Assembly: GCF_019649055.1 (NCBI RefSeq)
Contig: NW_026570451.1
Coordinates: 1-64,000, forward strand
Reading direction: 5' to 3'
Origin: Paramacrobiotus metropolitanus
Lineage: Eukaryota; Tardigrada; Eutardigrada; Parachela; Macrobiotidae
Length of the DNA: 64,000 nt
Part shown: in pieces, positions 11,878-23,829 of the stretch
Layout of the letters: each line of letters begins with the position of its first letter
Numbering within the stretch: the stretch's first letter is position 1
Translations under genes and position numbers: made by a program
The notes under the pieces: generated by a model
The model's input: the letters and a program-made list of their open reading frames with translations, nothing else
What the model was told of the DNA's origin: nothing
Databases searched by the model: none

Positions 11878-13190
11878 GCGTTCTCAAGACAACTTTTATC
11901 CTCGGCTGCCATGAAAAAGGTTAAAAGGTTTTCCGCTGCAGCAACTATTAACGGCAGGTGACGAGCTGCTGAAGCAGATGTGGATGCGCCTCAAGATTTT
12001 CCGGAATATATAAGGAATCAAGTGGCTCATTCTAGAGATGCTGTTCGGTAATGGACATCATCAGTAGCTTTCCTGCTGACTGATTCATAAGAACGAATAT
12101 GGATGTGCAGGCAGTGATGGATTTTATGAATTAATGTTTTCAAAGTAAGAACTTTTAGAAGAACATTTCCATGAAGAAATCGCGTCGGTAAGTAGTAATA
12201 GACTGGCAAATAGTACATCAACTTGTGCATAATGTGACTTGCTGCATGGGCCTTTTTAAGTTCTGTTTGTAATGTTGTCGACTTTCAAGTAGCCTACTGC
12301 CATACGAACCTTTTAAATGTTTGGCGTTGTAGTTTTCTCTCAAACTTGTTAATTCTAGTGAGTGTACTTGTGTTGAAAACGTACACAGATAATCATTAAA
12401 ACAGTGAATTATCACTGCTCAGCTAATTCTGTGCGTCATCAGCTATGCGGACGGTTATTCTTCAAAGAACACTTACTGTTAGTACTTTTTACGATTACTA
12501 AGTGCTTTGTAAAAAATTACAACATTTGTATCGTAAATCTTAGTTACGTAATCCTGCGCTGTAAAGTGTGGAAGGTATACCAGATTATACGTATCATATC
12601 TCAGTATCCGATAGATAATGTTTATTTTCTTCAGGTTTCTTTCCAGCAGTGTAAACCGCTGGCGATATCATGGGTTGAGCCCTACGACTGTATGGCAGAA
12701 AAGCGCCTATCGTTGTGAGTTTCGTTCTAAATTTTGTTTCATGTTATGTCGGTGTAAATTGGACGTCCCAACACGCATTTGTGTTATATTGCGCGCCCGG
12801 TATACAGGATTCTTCAGTTCATTAACACGGAGTTTCGACAGGCAGCTCTGCCAACCGGAACCAATACATATTCGGCGATCATATTTCTCGCGAGTCACAT
12901 TTTGCGGAACCTGTGGCCTATGTCTCGGTCAGGCAGGGGACATGTGGACGGGATACTATTCCGTAAGTGCGGTGCAGTACGTTTCGGCTTCGCGTAGGAG
13001 AAAGCCGTGTAATACCGTCATCCTCATTTGAGAGTCGGATGGCCTGGGCATTGACTCATTTATTTTCTATTCACAATTAGAGAATTTAATTTATCAACCG
13101 TCGTAATAGGCTGCAGTATCTTATGAGTTGCCATAACAAGCTCTGTAGAATAAGGCTGGATAGTTAATCTGAGACAGGTTAAAGTGGTGC

Positions 13191-13609
13191 ACTGGGCGGC
13201 GGTTACATATTGGAAATCATTGATTGTCGATCGTTGATTTTTAAACACTGAACTTAAATCAAGTGATTGAAAATCAGTAAAGTGCAGTCTTTGATGAAGC
13301 AAAATCAGTGGTACAAAATCAACGATTGATAATCATTGATTCTAAATGAATGATAGAAAATCGTGATGTCATTCCACTACTGAAAATCGTTGAATGAAAA
13401 TCACTGAACTTAAATCAATGGTTTAGAAATCACGGTGTCGAAAATCATGACTTGGAAATCGGTGATTCGCAATCATTGATGTAAAAAATCATTGATTTCA
13501 GATCATGGTGTTTGAAAATCATCGATTTGTAATCGTTGATTTCAAGACAAAGAATTTGAAATCAAAGTTTAAAATCAACAAAACTCGCGGCCGTTCGGAA
13601 TTCCATATA
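13191..13609 (-). repeat. Right terminal inverted repeat of integrase transposon
   Basis: Reverse complement of the left repeat. Outer edge ggaattccatataa, inner edge ggcggcggttacatattgg. Confidence 0.85.
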
Positions 13610-13770
13610 AGTCCGCCACCCTGCCATTTGACAGGGATGGTCGGGAACGGGTTAAAACAGCGAAAACGTACAGTTAGGGGCCAGAAAAACGTCTGCCGTC
13701 TACATGCATGATGCAACCACAGACAAAATGTTTGCCCGTGGTTCATGATTGCATACGTGCGGTGGCTAAC

Positions 13771-13866
13771 CGACATTTCGTCGATTAACGTTGCGTCGAC
13801 CGACACGAGGCGATGACTAAGAACATAATAAACCATAAGAAACATAAGAAAAAAGACATAGGAAAA
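13771..13866. mobile_element. Remnant of the CCTAAGAA fold-back family
   Basis: CGACATTTCGTCG arm-type sequence is followed within 60 bp by cataagaaacataagaaa, which resembles the core array of the element at 5750-6870. It is a short, one-sided relic. Confidence 0.5.
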
Positions 13867-13921
13867 CATGATTTTCAGTGTTGAAATAAGCGCTCAGTAT
13901 TAGGGCATTAGTGCCTCCGGC

Positions 13922-13951
13922 AGGTAATGTCCGCCATACCGGACATTACCT
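13922..13951. repeat. Hairpin AGGTAATGTCCG plus related direct repeats
   Basis: Twelve-bp arms around CCATAC. The string attaccgga.cattacc is repeated twice more immediately downstream, to about 13990. Confidence 0.7.
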
Positions 13952-13990
13952 TTACATTACCGGACCATTACATTACCGGACATTACCTTT

Positions 13991-15638
13991 TATATATTCA
14001 TATATCTATATAGTATATATACTTACCTGTTTCCCCAAAACAGTGGAAAAATGTGAAACAGGTGAAAATGTATGAGTACATATAAGGAAAAAAGATTTTC
14101 TGTGGGCTTCCACACAGAAAGTAAGGATCATGCTACACATTTTCGAAAAAGTCATCTGTTTTGAAAATGTTTCATCTGTTTTGGCATATGTTTTGGAAAA
14201 TCAAAATCATTTACGAAAACAGAAATGTTTTGCCTTCGACCCATGGCGATCAATGTGGGCAGTGATGTATAGCATAATCATTATACTTTAGCGGCATATA
14301 ATATTATTGTAGTAATTAGGTTAGTACTGTAATACTTCAGAAAACTTTTGTTGAAACGAAAAGTTTCACAAATGACAGTATCATCACAGTGTCGTAGTAC
14401 AAGTAATTATACAAGTTTCGGTCGCGCTAGCGTCATAACGTAATTAAGAATTATGAACGCGTACAAACACAATTGCACCGAATGTGCTTTATTTCGAATC
14501 ATGAGAACGGGGGAAGAACTGGAAACAGATTTTCGGCGTATGTGCGCGAGAACTGATACAATAACCGCATTTAAACCACATTTTATAAACAAAAAATGTG
14601 TACAAAGTCGACACAGAAAAAAATTGTTCGAAATGTTTTCTTCGTAAAACAGAAAACCTTTTTCTATGTCAAGGAAAACAGAAAAGCATGAATCCAGCCT
14701 CTGCGTTTCCTGTGATCAGAGCCAGTTTCAGGAATTAAATCAATTAATTCGTTTAATTTATTAGCAAATGAGTGAAATGCTCAAATGCATTAGCAATTAT
14801 TGTAAGATTTTTTAAGCAAGGATCGAAATCGGACTGTTGGTGTCTCTTACGGTCTTACCAAAAAATTATAAACTGGGTATACAGAACTACACTAGTGGCA
14901 ATAGGAGAGTATGACTAGTGGCAATAGGAGAGTTTGCATGGAATATGGATACATAATAATTTACATAACGACTTTTGCCTGCGAAACGGAGATGACCAGC
15001 CGGTGTAGTGCCCTACGGCCATTGTAGTGCTCTAGGAGTACGAGAGGAATGAATGAACATTCTTCATTTCGTACTCTTAGATGTAGAGTAACGGCAATGG
15101 CCCTCCTCCAGAGGCGTTATTGTTACGTTGTATTTCATATTGTTTGTACGTATATTGTAACACAAGACAGCTTTATTCCCCAGAACCCTTCAGGCAGAAG
15201 CGCTGTGATGTGATGTGATGCAACAACACGCTTGAGCAGGGCATTGGACGGTACGATAGCCCTTTCCACCAGAACACACGATCCCCTCGAATTACTGACC
15301 AGTTACCGGGTAACTGGGGGTCCGGGATGCCTGGACCAAACGCTGTTTATGGAGTACTTTTGACCCAGCCTGTCCTATTGATTCTATATGGTATAAATTT
15401 ATCATTATTACATTAAATTTTGTTATCATTCAAATGGATGACCTTTATAGTATTAAGTAGTTAGTTTCCTAGTAGTTTTGTACAGTTAAGACGAATCAAA
15501 TAAATAATACAATGTTTGATGTGAAAAAATCTCGGAAAATAAGTGCGTGAAGCCGATTATGAACTTTGACACATAAGATTTGCGTAATCTAAATCTTAAC
15601 AGAATTTTAATAATTTGTATTAGTTAGATTCCCTACAG
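13991..15638. other. Intergenic, no gene seen
   Basis: AT-rich sequence with scattered tttctgttttc / gaaaacagaaa strings in both orientations (14100-14230 and 14600-14690), possibly a worn inverted-repeat element. A segment at 15080-15230 ends in three gtgat units and may be another retrotransposon tail. No coding sequence was recognised. Confidence 0.5.
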
Positions 15639-16058
15639 GCAAGTTCCTTATGCCGCGCTGCAAACCGGCCACGCCCATCTCCTGTCGCGATCGGCGCGCG
15701 TGTCCAGCGACCATGACCTCCTGAACACCCAGCTGGAAGCCGAGCGGTTCTCCCGCGTCAACTACGCCGAGAATCTCCAACGCCTGCAGCTGGAAGAGCG
15801 CGACGCAGGTTGGAGTATGAGGACTCGCAGAATGAGAAGTGCCTCCTCTTCTGGGCGTATCATGGCACTATGAAGGATCTGAAACGACAGCTGGCGGCGG
15901 CGGCCAATAAGGCGCCTTGAAATGGATCGGAGAACGGCAACGGGAAGGATGATCCGGAGAATGTCGAACAGATCAATCTCAAGTCGCGGGCCAGTCCGTC
16001 GTCCTCCCTGGATGCCTCGCCGGTGCTGCTGCACTGCGTGACCAACCATACAAAGTAA
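15639..16058 (+). CDS. Terminal exon of an unidentified coiled-coil protein
   Basis: A GC-rich block in AT-rich surroundings begins at a good acceptor (CCCTACAG) and ends at TAA, with AATAAA 25 bp later (16083). The reading QVPYAALQTGHAHLLSRSAR, then LNTQLEAERFSRVNYAENLQ, then LEYEDSQNEKCLLFWAYHG and MKDLKRQLAAAANKAP has heptad-like leucine and charged spacing, followed by a serine-rich tail ending in VTNHTK. One missing base near 15808 (expected RDRRLEYED) shifts the frame, and an in-frame TGA follows NKAP at about 15920. Upstream exons were not recognised. It could be the 3' end of a functional gene with assembly errors, or a gene relic. I cannot name the family. Confidence 0.5.
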
Positions 16059-18891
16059 TACCTTCTCTCACAGTGGTGGCATAAATAAAATCGAAAAAGA
16101 GTCGTTGGTGGCAAAATTATAAGCAATAAATTGAAACGTGGTAGCAGTAGCCAAAAATAAGGCGTATGGTCAAGAGTGACCACAGCCAAAGGGGGTGTTT
16201 ATTTTATTAAAACAAAGGGGTGACAATAGTCAAAGGGGGTGCGGGGGGTGACAGTAGCCATTTCCGGTGTTATTCGTATGTATTATGTACAATACTTACT
16301 CGGATAATACAAAGTATCATTGTATGCTTAAATTTCTGTTATCACACCCATTCCACGCCATATTGTTGATTTATTCTCAGGATAATATTGATATTACATT
16401 GTTCTGCGCTCATTAGATTTGCTAAAATTTGCTAATGCAAACTACTGCCCAAATGTTCTACAAAGTAGCATAAAAGCAGCGCTGCGTCGCTGCCAAAAAG
16501 GCGCTCTTCTCAGTTGGATTTTTGGATTAAAGTCATTCCCCATCAACTTATGTTTGTTACGAGTAGTTAAGTATAGTACAGCGTCTGCCATCTCCGATGA
16601 GAAATACCACTTGTAACATATCATTGGTAAAAAAAAGTTTTCACTCACAGTATCGGTAATATTATAACATTACCGATACTGTGATTGAAAAATTTTTATT
16701 ATGAATTTTGGTTCATAATTTTGATTTTGCTCACGACTATAACACTGCGTAGTTATTTTGCATCAGCTCAATGTACTGTTTGTATCAAATACACCTACCG
16801 TGCCGCAGTGAGTGAGCTTCGGACGCGATGTCAACCGCGATTAATTCGCGTAATTTCGGCGGCCTACTGTACCGATATCACCATCCCGCACAGGTCCTAC
16901 ACCATCGTCTGTCCACAGATCAGCAGACTGGAACTAAACCAGCCGGCACTGCCAATAACCGACAATGTCCAGTCCTACCGTGGACACCGTCAACGTACCA
17001 CTTATCTTGTCCGCATCCCTTTCCCGATTTCACAACGGCCCAGACACCGGACCGCGGCATCACCGTCCTGATATGAGTGCCGCTTATGATATACTCACCA
17101 CCACCCCGGCCCATCTGCATGGATATCTTTGTCTTTGATGCGGAGATGACTGCAGTCTGTGTGATCGTTGAGTACATGCACCGCAGCTGCACTCTGGACG
17201 CACGCGATCCCTTGGAATTGCCGGGATGTCAGAGACGCTCGTTGTTTGTGGGGTACGGACTGCCGACCCGGACCGGCGCATGAGTTGAGATTCTTTCCAA
17301 GCTTCTCCCATGTCAGTACGAAGTATAGCAAATTTAGTGTTATGACATCTGAATGTCATAAGGACCTGTATTTTCAGCGGTGATGGTAAACTAACATTAA
17401 CGGAATCGCGGTCGACGGATTTGGATATTGATTACTTTGTACGACGTATAAAAGAGTTTTTGAATGGACTATTCAGTCAATATTGCGATGGGCTGATTAT
17501 GGGTCTTACGGTAAGGCTCGCGCAACTTCTATGCTTTTTTGCTGGAAATTCTACTACGCAGTATCTTGTTGTTTCAGTTCTTTCGGCATAGAACTGTAAT
17601 ACAAACCGTATATATACAGATATCACAGGCATCTGTGCTTTTTTTGTTTCTGTACAATCCCCATAAGTACGTATGATAAGTAGTCGTACTTTGGTATTGT
17701 GACAATTCATATATGACCTTTATCAGCTTATTATTCGGCTTTATTTACTTACTGCACTCGTACAATTACTGCACGATTGCGCTCGTACATGTAGTGCACC
17801 ACAGCCATTTTGCTTGAAGTTAAAATAAAATACATATAAAATAACTACATATAAAACATCTACATATAAAATAACTACACATGGCCCAAATCCCAAGCAC
17901 GATGCAAATAATGGTTGAAGTTATAGGTTGAAACGGCTTCTGTAAGCATCAAACATAACATAAGTACTTACTTTACTGCGCTGTGTTAAAGTGTGTTTTG
18001 CATGCACATATTGCTTTATTATTGTTTACTCAGTATCAGCAACGTATTCCGCTTATTTTAATACAATTAATTACACCTCGTGTTATCAGCACTTTGATAT
18101 TTTGACTGATTACTTCGTCGGGCAATTATTTTTTGTAAAATTGTTCTACTCTGTGCAGTTTTTACGAGTAAGTAATTAGTTTTTCTCTGCGAATATTTCT
18201 ACTTATATACCGAAGTACCGTAATACGGTAATTGGCTTTTGTAGGTGCTGTGCAATTTTCTCGTAACAGTTTTTAACGATCGGTAATACGAGACTTTACG
18301 AGTGAATAAAACATGCAATATCTTCACGATAATTGTTCAGTTTTTTTTCTTTCGGTGTTTATGTGCTTTAGCATTTCACTAAGTTAATCATACATGATTC
18401 ACAAATGAAGCACTTTCTAGAAATTTGTGCACAACAATGAAGTTTCCGCGTTGTCAATAGATATGTTATAGACTGTATACCCGTTACCCAGTATAATGAA
18501 ATTTAATCTTCTGCAGAAAATACGAAATAGCGTAACGTACTGTAATTACTAACAAAAATCTTACAATCAGCCACAGTACACTGCTAAAGCGCTTCGAATA
18601 ATCTTATTCAACCATTGACTCCAGTAACACAAAGTTGCAGAACATGAAATAAACTAATCTAGGAGTTTTCTATTCAGATAACCGCATACCGTAAACCGGA
18701 ACGCTCACAAACACAGCGAAGCACAGTAAAATCTAAACAGTGAGCAGAATTACAAGACGCGGTCAGAAAAAGCGCATAACCGCAAGATCCATCACTTGTT
18801 ATGAGAAAACTTTGTAATTAATCTTCCAAAATGAATGGCCGGCAAACAAACGATAAAACAAAGCGAAAAAATTAGACGCCGATCTGTCGTT
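16059..18891. other. Intergenic with a GC-rich unassigned patch
   Basis: Most of it is AT-rich. From about 16820 to 17290 the GC content rises and several frames are open, including one on the plus strand ending in LPGCQRRSLFVGYGLPTRTG at 17283. This suggests an eroded or multi-indel exon. No motif was recognised in any frame, so no gene is called. A perfect hairpin lies at 16646-16683. Confidence 0.4.
16646..16683. repeat. Palindromic hairpin, 15-bp perfect arms
   Basis: CACAGTATCGGTAAT, an 8-bp loop, then the exact reverse complement. Confidence 0.85.
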
Positions 18892-21009
18892 TCAAAATGC
18901 GATATCGTAATCAGCTCTACCATCCACGTAGGCGCTCTTAACAAAAGACGCCATGATTCCCGGAGGAAAAACGACATTAGCGATGTCTGGTTCCGCCAGC
19001 ATATTCTGCATCCAGGCGTGCAGTTTGGGATAATCGCGCTCCACTTTCAGAACGACACTGCGCACTTCGCACACCGGAGCAATACGCTCAAACCACGGCC
19101 AGATCATCACGTCCACAAAACCCATCTTGTCGCCTGCAAAGTCATATGGATTTACAACGGCACAAATTTGGCACACACAACTTGTACAATTTACTTGGTT
19201 GCGCTTACTTGTGTGCAGTTCTGTTAGCAAACCTGATTCTACCGTGGCACCAGAAATCAAAATTTCCTGCGTTACTGCTGGAGACTGTAGTATTTACATA
19301 TTATGTTTTTCATATTACTTATGAGAATGCAAATAAATCGACCGCATCTGTATGCGCACTTCCCAAAGCTAGCAAATCGAAGAATGTTCGTCGCAAAATT
19401 TGAAAAAGAAAAATCAAACATCATGAACATAAAAGCGTACAAAGCTGACAATGAATAAAAGTACTTACTAGTTGAAGCGATAAGACAGTGAACAGTGATC
19501 AGTATTATCGTACATACGCGTACGTACATCTGCACAAGGCTCACCGCAGAAATACTGCCCGGTCATTGATTCTTCCACCTCTTTCAGGCCCTTTTTGAGC
19601 TCGTCGATTTTTTCGTTTCTCGCAGCAACAGCCTCCAAATTGCTGATAACCTATACAATGATTAAAAAAAATCGATATAATACTTACGTAAATTAAAAGG
19701 CAAAACTGCAGTTAGCGAAACTCATCATGTGATTGGATAATACCTGGGTACAGTTTTATACTGAAACGACGAAATGAGCCAACCGTTACATACCTTTCGC
19801 GTAATAACGTTCAGGGTGACCTTCTGGAGCCTTTTCGTACTCATCTTTCGGCAACAACTTCGGCTCAGTGGGAAAATTCTGGTCGATGTACTCAGGAATA
19901 ATCACAGAATCGAACAGCAGACCAACCTTCCCGGGTACGCGCAGCGCAGGTACGTCTCCCAGTGGACTGTAATCGGCGTACCATTTCGGCAAATCGGTTG
20001 TGTTCATATTCACCAGTTCGTACCTACAACGACAACAGCAAGTCAAGTTTAAAGCACCGATATTCTGCGACAGCGGAAATTACAAACATGAGCATTTCTG
20101 GAGTTTTGCTAATATAGATATTATAATTCTCAATAATTGCTACCATTCGGCATCCAATATTAATTACCAAAAATTAACACACGGCTAATGATAAGCATAA
20201 ATTTCGTCATGCACTCTGCCAAAAATCCCTAGAGTACTCAAACACCAACGGATGCACACACTTACAGCACTGGAATGTCACTCTTCAAGAACGGAGCATC
20301 GAAATATTATATTTTGCAAAATGATTTTGTAATTTTTCGGAAACAATCGCCAGCATTCGATGATATGTGCTATATAAACTGCGATCTCTAATAAATGCTT
20401 TGACACTTCGCTGTGGTTTGATTGCACTTTTTTTGCGAAATGGAAAAATTCCAAAACAGATTTAATCATCTAACCCACAACAAACAAAAAGGTAAATTCT
20501 AATTCTCGTAGTTTGAATTGTTAGACTGCAAAACTAAAATAATTAATTACAGAAAGAAAACATATAATATACAAAATGCCAGATTTAATGGTTTCCGACA
20601 GTGCGACTTAAAGTTTTAAAACTACGCGTAAAAACTGTAAACGGTAAGGCTACGAAAACAAAGGGTGACCTTGCAAACACCACAATTTCACGGTTAGGGC
20701 GGCTGCCATAAGACAATTTAAAACGAAAAAAAGGCGGAAGGCAAGCGCGCACTTACTGGACTTTCTTAAGGTTCAGCATCAGCCTAGCTCGCTCCGCGTA
20801 CGGGCAGAATCGCATGCTGAACAAAAGAAGCTGATTCTCGTCCGGCTCGGGATCATACGAATCTGCAATGACCAAACATGTCAACAAATCCAGAATAAAA
20901 ATCTGCCGAAAGAATTCTCATGCATTCGAAATGTCTGCCGCCATTTACCTTTCCCGAGATGTTTTTTTTCAGCGTAGAGTTTAAGAGGCGCTCCCAAAGC
21001 CTGCGACAT
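18892..21009 (-). CDS. GSTO: Glutathione S-transferase omega A
   Basis: Five exons: 21009-20949, 20862-20757, 20023-19794, 19650-19545 and 19133-18892, all with GT..AG borders. The family-typical KHLGKD start region leads to FSMRFCPYAERARL, where Cys is the omega-class active-site residue that forms mixed disulfides with glutathione. Then come the thioredoxin-fold strand and cis-Pro region (LGDVPAL), the C-terminal helical domain with IWPWFERI, and the end DYDIAF. Omega GSTs act as cytosolic glutathione-dependent thiol transferases and dehydroascorbate reductases. The ATG at 21009 (MSQALGAPLKLYAEKKHLG) is chosen, but the same frame is open to an acceptor at 21088, and this extra piece matches an exon of GSTO-B. 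A two-base loss near 19830 breaks the frame after DEYEKA. The exon phases equal those of GSTO-B. Confidence 0.88.
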
Positions 21010-21134
21010 ATCTGAACCAATATCTCCACCCTCCGGAACGCCGACTGCGTGCACAACCTGTCGATCGCGGATCAGCACGAAAGCCGGCTGCAATAAAAAT
21101 GCTGATGAAAGGCGCCATTTAGAGATCACGTTAC

Positions 21135-21702
21135 GACTTTGCAGGGTGGGAAAACATTGATCTTGTACGACAAACACTCCAGCAGCGTTCACATGACCAA
21201 CCAACGCCATGATGATTCCCGTAACTAGCTGATGCGGATCAAGTTGTCCATTCAGTCGAATCCGCTGTGATTCATCTTCCAGGAACAGAGTATCGGTGTC
21301 ACTGGTATATCGAGGTGGGATAGGCTCTGGCGGTATGTCAGTGTCACGGCGCATTTGACGTAGAATATTGGGCTTTCGTTCCATTTCCTTGTACAGAGTT
21401 CCGATCAGGCAGACTGTTTCGTTCTCCACCAGATCGTCTGTTGTACAAACTCTATAAGCTGCACCTAAAGATCAAGAACAACTGCATAAAACCATCGCTA
21501 TATCGGAAAACAGATACAAGAAGGTAAGGTGGAAATCATCTGCAAACCCTATAAAAGCAAATTACCCCATTTTTCTTCTGAAACGGCCGTCAAGCGAGGT
21601 CGCAGCGTCGCCAGACGCTCATGATAGATGTGGGTGTACTGGGGATCGTATCTTCGGATCCTCAATTCGGAACTGTTCGCTCTTGTCCTGAACTAAGACC
21701 AT
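21135..21702 (-). pseudogene. POLD2: POLD2 5' fragment (DNA polymerase delta subunit 2)
   Basis: Exon 1 is 21702-21566 and exon 2 is 21464 to about 21135. Exon 1 encodes KSEQFRIE and, after a one-base frame break, DPQYTHIYHERLATLRPRL ending in EEKWG. Exon 2 continues with CLIGTLYKEMERKPNILRQM, PPRYTSDTDTLFLEDESQRI and QLVTGIIMALVGHV, ending QDQCFPTLQ. This matches the N-terminal OB-fold region of the polymerase delta accessory subunit. The rest of that protein, including the phosphodiesterase-like domain, is absent. Only 47 bp separate it from an exon of GSTO-A on the same strand, so the POLD2 copy is truncated at a rearrangement junction. Read without splicing, the POLD2 frame runs on into the GSTO-A leader. 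Confidence 0.75.
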
Positions 21703-22217
21703 GTTTGTAACACGAAACAGTAAAAATAGCTGCACACTATCGATACGAAGATTTTAAAATTAATGATTACGGACAGTGTAGAAATGGTATTAAATATTGC
21801 ATTTAATAACACAGACACAAGACAGTACTAGTACTTACAACAAATTAGTATTTGTACTAATACTGATTGCCACCACTTTGCCACCAGTAAATATATTTTA
21901 ATAACGTCTGTTTTCTGGTCGCCGAACGAGTGGTGGTTGCAGTATCGCTAACGGCAAAATGCCGGGCTAAAATCTTAATGAAAAAATTTTCTGTTTGTTT
22001 GGATTGATAATTTTGAAGTAATGTGCCAATACATCCATACGTGTAGGTTACTTTTTTGTTTACATTTAGTATTTGATTTCTTTACAATTTCTTTGATACA
22101 TACAATAATCCTTTCGCATGTTTTGCCCAGATTATTTATATGGGATTATTGCTACATCCATATTGATCATCAAGACGCTAATCATAATGACAGAGCGCAT
22201 GCAGTGTCTTATTAATT

Positions 22218-22240
22218 TTGTGGTAGGCCGCCTACCACAA
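22218..22240. repeat. GGTAGGC palindrome 1
   Basis: Arms TTGTGGTAGGC / GCCTACCACAA around a central C. Confidence 0.9.
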
Positions 22241-23530
22241 GTATTATCAACAAAGTGTATTAACAGTAAATTTATGCATGTGATATACAGACGTATATCG
22301 AGATTCATACCGGCGAGAGGAATTAGTTGTCGACAGTGCACCAGTATTCTTGTCTCCAGGATTAAATTCTTCCTGTACATAAACTGCTACCACGGAGTTC
22401 TTACATGGTCACATTAGCGGCTAATACATCGGTGGGATGGAGGCCAGCATTGAATTGCCGGTGAAAGCGCAAATACAGCGAGCATCCGATGTCCGTGTCC
22501 AATCCAAAGCGCTTTCCATTAGTTGGCTACCGGAACGGCAGGATTATGCAGCTCCGGTTAGGTATTATCGGTTCCAGTTTGTACAGGCCGAGTGATATGT
22601 GAATTCGGACAGCCCCATCAGGGTTTTCTATGCGTAGAATGAGTAAAGGCGCGAAAGGGCCAAGCGCGATTCATTAGTTAATTTTTCCTGCTTTGATTAA
22701 GCGCCTTTATTGCTTTTACTTGATGAACATTTTAATTATTAATGGACAGTGCACACTTTTGAACAAGCAAACCTTGTATTGCGTGAAATCAAACCCTGAT
22801 TTTGTAAGGTGATGAAAAAGTGTATGCAGACGTTATGGACCTTTATTGATCATGAAAAAAATATCAAATTCATATAATAGAATGCCGCCAGTACATAGAC
22901 GGAAGATTAATTTCAATTTTACCACATTTTCTTCCAAATAATATAAAATCGTACGCAGTACTCCGTTGTCACTCCACATCATCATACGCAACCGCCCAAA
23001 TCTTCACCAATGTCAAAGTGAAAATAAACCGCTTATACCAGAGGACACAAAATCATCTGCTTGCCAAACACACTTCAACCCGGAACAGGATCACTTATGT
23101 CGGAGGATCTGTCGAACACAAGATGAGCACTATACTGCATGCATTTGCCGCTGAAATCAGTTCAAATGACTGATGGCCGTGAAAAAACGAGTCTCCGGTC
23201 CCAATTGTGCCAACGCCGACTATAAAGTGTGCATGATTCATTGTCTGCAATGCAGTAAACAGCATCTGTAAAGTAGTTCTACATGTACAAAAAAAAGCCA
23301 TTATTATTTACAATACAGCACAAATTCATCGTTCCGACTGATATATATATATATATATACAGATGCGTACATTTCCTACGGTAGCGCTCAGTGTTGATGC
23401 AGTTCATCCTTTAAATTATTAAAACGTTCTGTGGGCACACCGGGCAACCTATCGAAACTCTTACTGAATCAAACTGCTATATTTCTTATTAAGGTATGCA
23501 GATAGTATACATAAGTGGGTATTGAAACAA

Positions 23531-23555
23531 TTATTGGTAGGCGGCCTACCAATAA
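23531..23555. repeat. GGTAGGC palindrome 2
   Basis: Arms TTATTGGTAGGC / GCCTACCAATAA around a central G. Confidence 0.9.
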
Positions 23556-23643
23556 TGATTCTCTAGACCAGTGATTTTATTATTAACAACAACAAACGTG
23601 ATTACTATTAGTAGTAGTATACACTTTTACTGGAACAATTTCC

Positions 23644-23658
23644 GGTAGGCGGCCTACC
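23644..23658. repeat. GGTAGGC palindrome 3 (core only)
   Basis: GGTAGGC / GCCTACC around a central G, with no outer arm symmetry. Confidence 0.9.
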
Positions 23659-23777
23659 TTTCCTTTACTTATTACATAGACCGGTTGACGGCGTTGAGTT
23701 AAACAGTTTCATTTGTCGAGGAGGCCGGAGATTCGATAAAAAATCAGGTGTAATTTAATTATATAAAATCTACAAAG

Positions 23778-23800
23778 TACTGGTAGGCGGCCTACCAGTA
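23778..23800. repeat. GGTAGGC palindrome 4
   Basis: Arms TACTGGTAGGC / GCCTACCAGTA around a central G. Confidence 0.9.
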
Positions 23801-23829
23801 ACGGTGGATCTGTGACAACCACCAGCTCT

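Larger units (their letters stand above)
9731..13609. mobile_element. Integrase-type DNA transposon with ~420-bp inverted repeats
   Basis: Near-identical inverted terminal repeats, left about 9731-10158 and right about 13191-13609, enclose about 3 kb. The repeats consist of many variants of a roughly 12-bp AATCAATGATTT motif. Their outer edge reads ttatatggaattccgaa..ggccgcgag and their inner edge ccaatatgtaaccgccgc. The internal segment carries a decayed transposase (10414-11877). The transposase type, with GNHKLVRW and VHNQRIKRLWRD, belongs to a eukaryotic integrase-core family found in fungi and animals, possibly close to IS3EU. The target-site duplication was not resolved. The element looks inactive. 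Confidence 0.75.
21703..23829. other. Intergenic with clustered palindromes
   Basis: No coding sequence was recognised. It contains a (TA)n tract at about 23340-23359 and the four GGTAGGC-type palindromes listed separately. Confidence 0.6.

Noticed and set aside
22218-23800. CRISPR-like array from the four GGTAGGC palindromes
   Set aside because: The spacing is irregular (over 1 kb to about 90 bp), there are no spacers of constant length, and the context is an animal nuclear genome.
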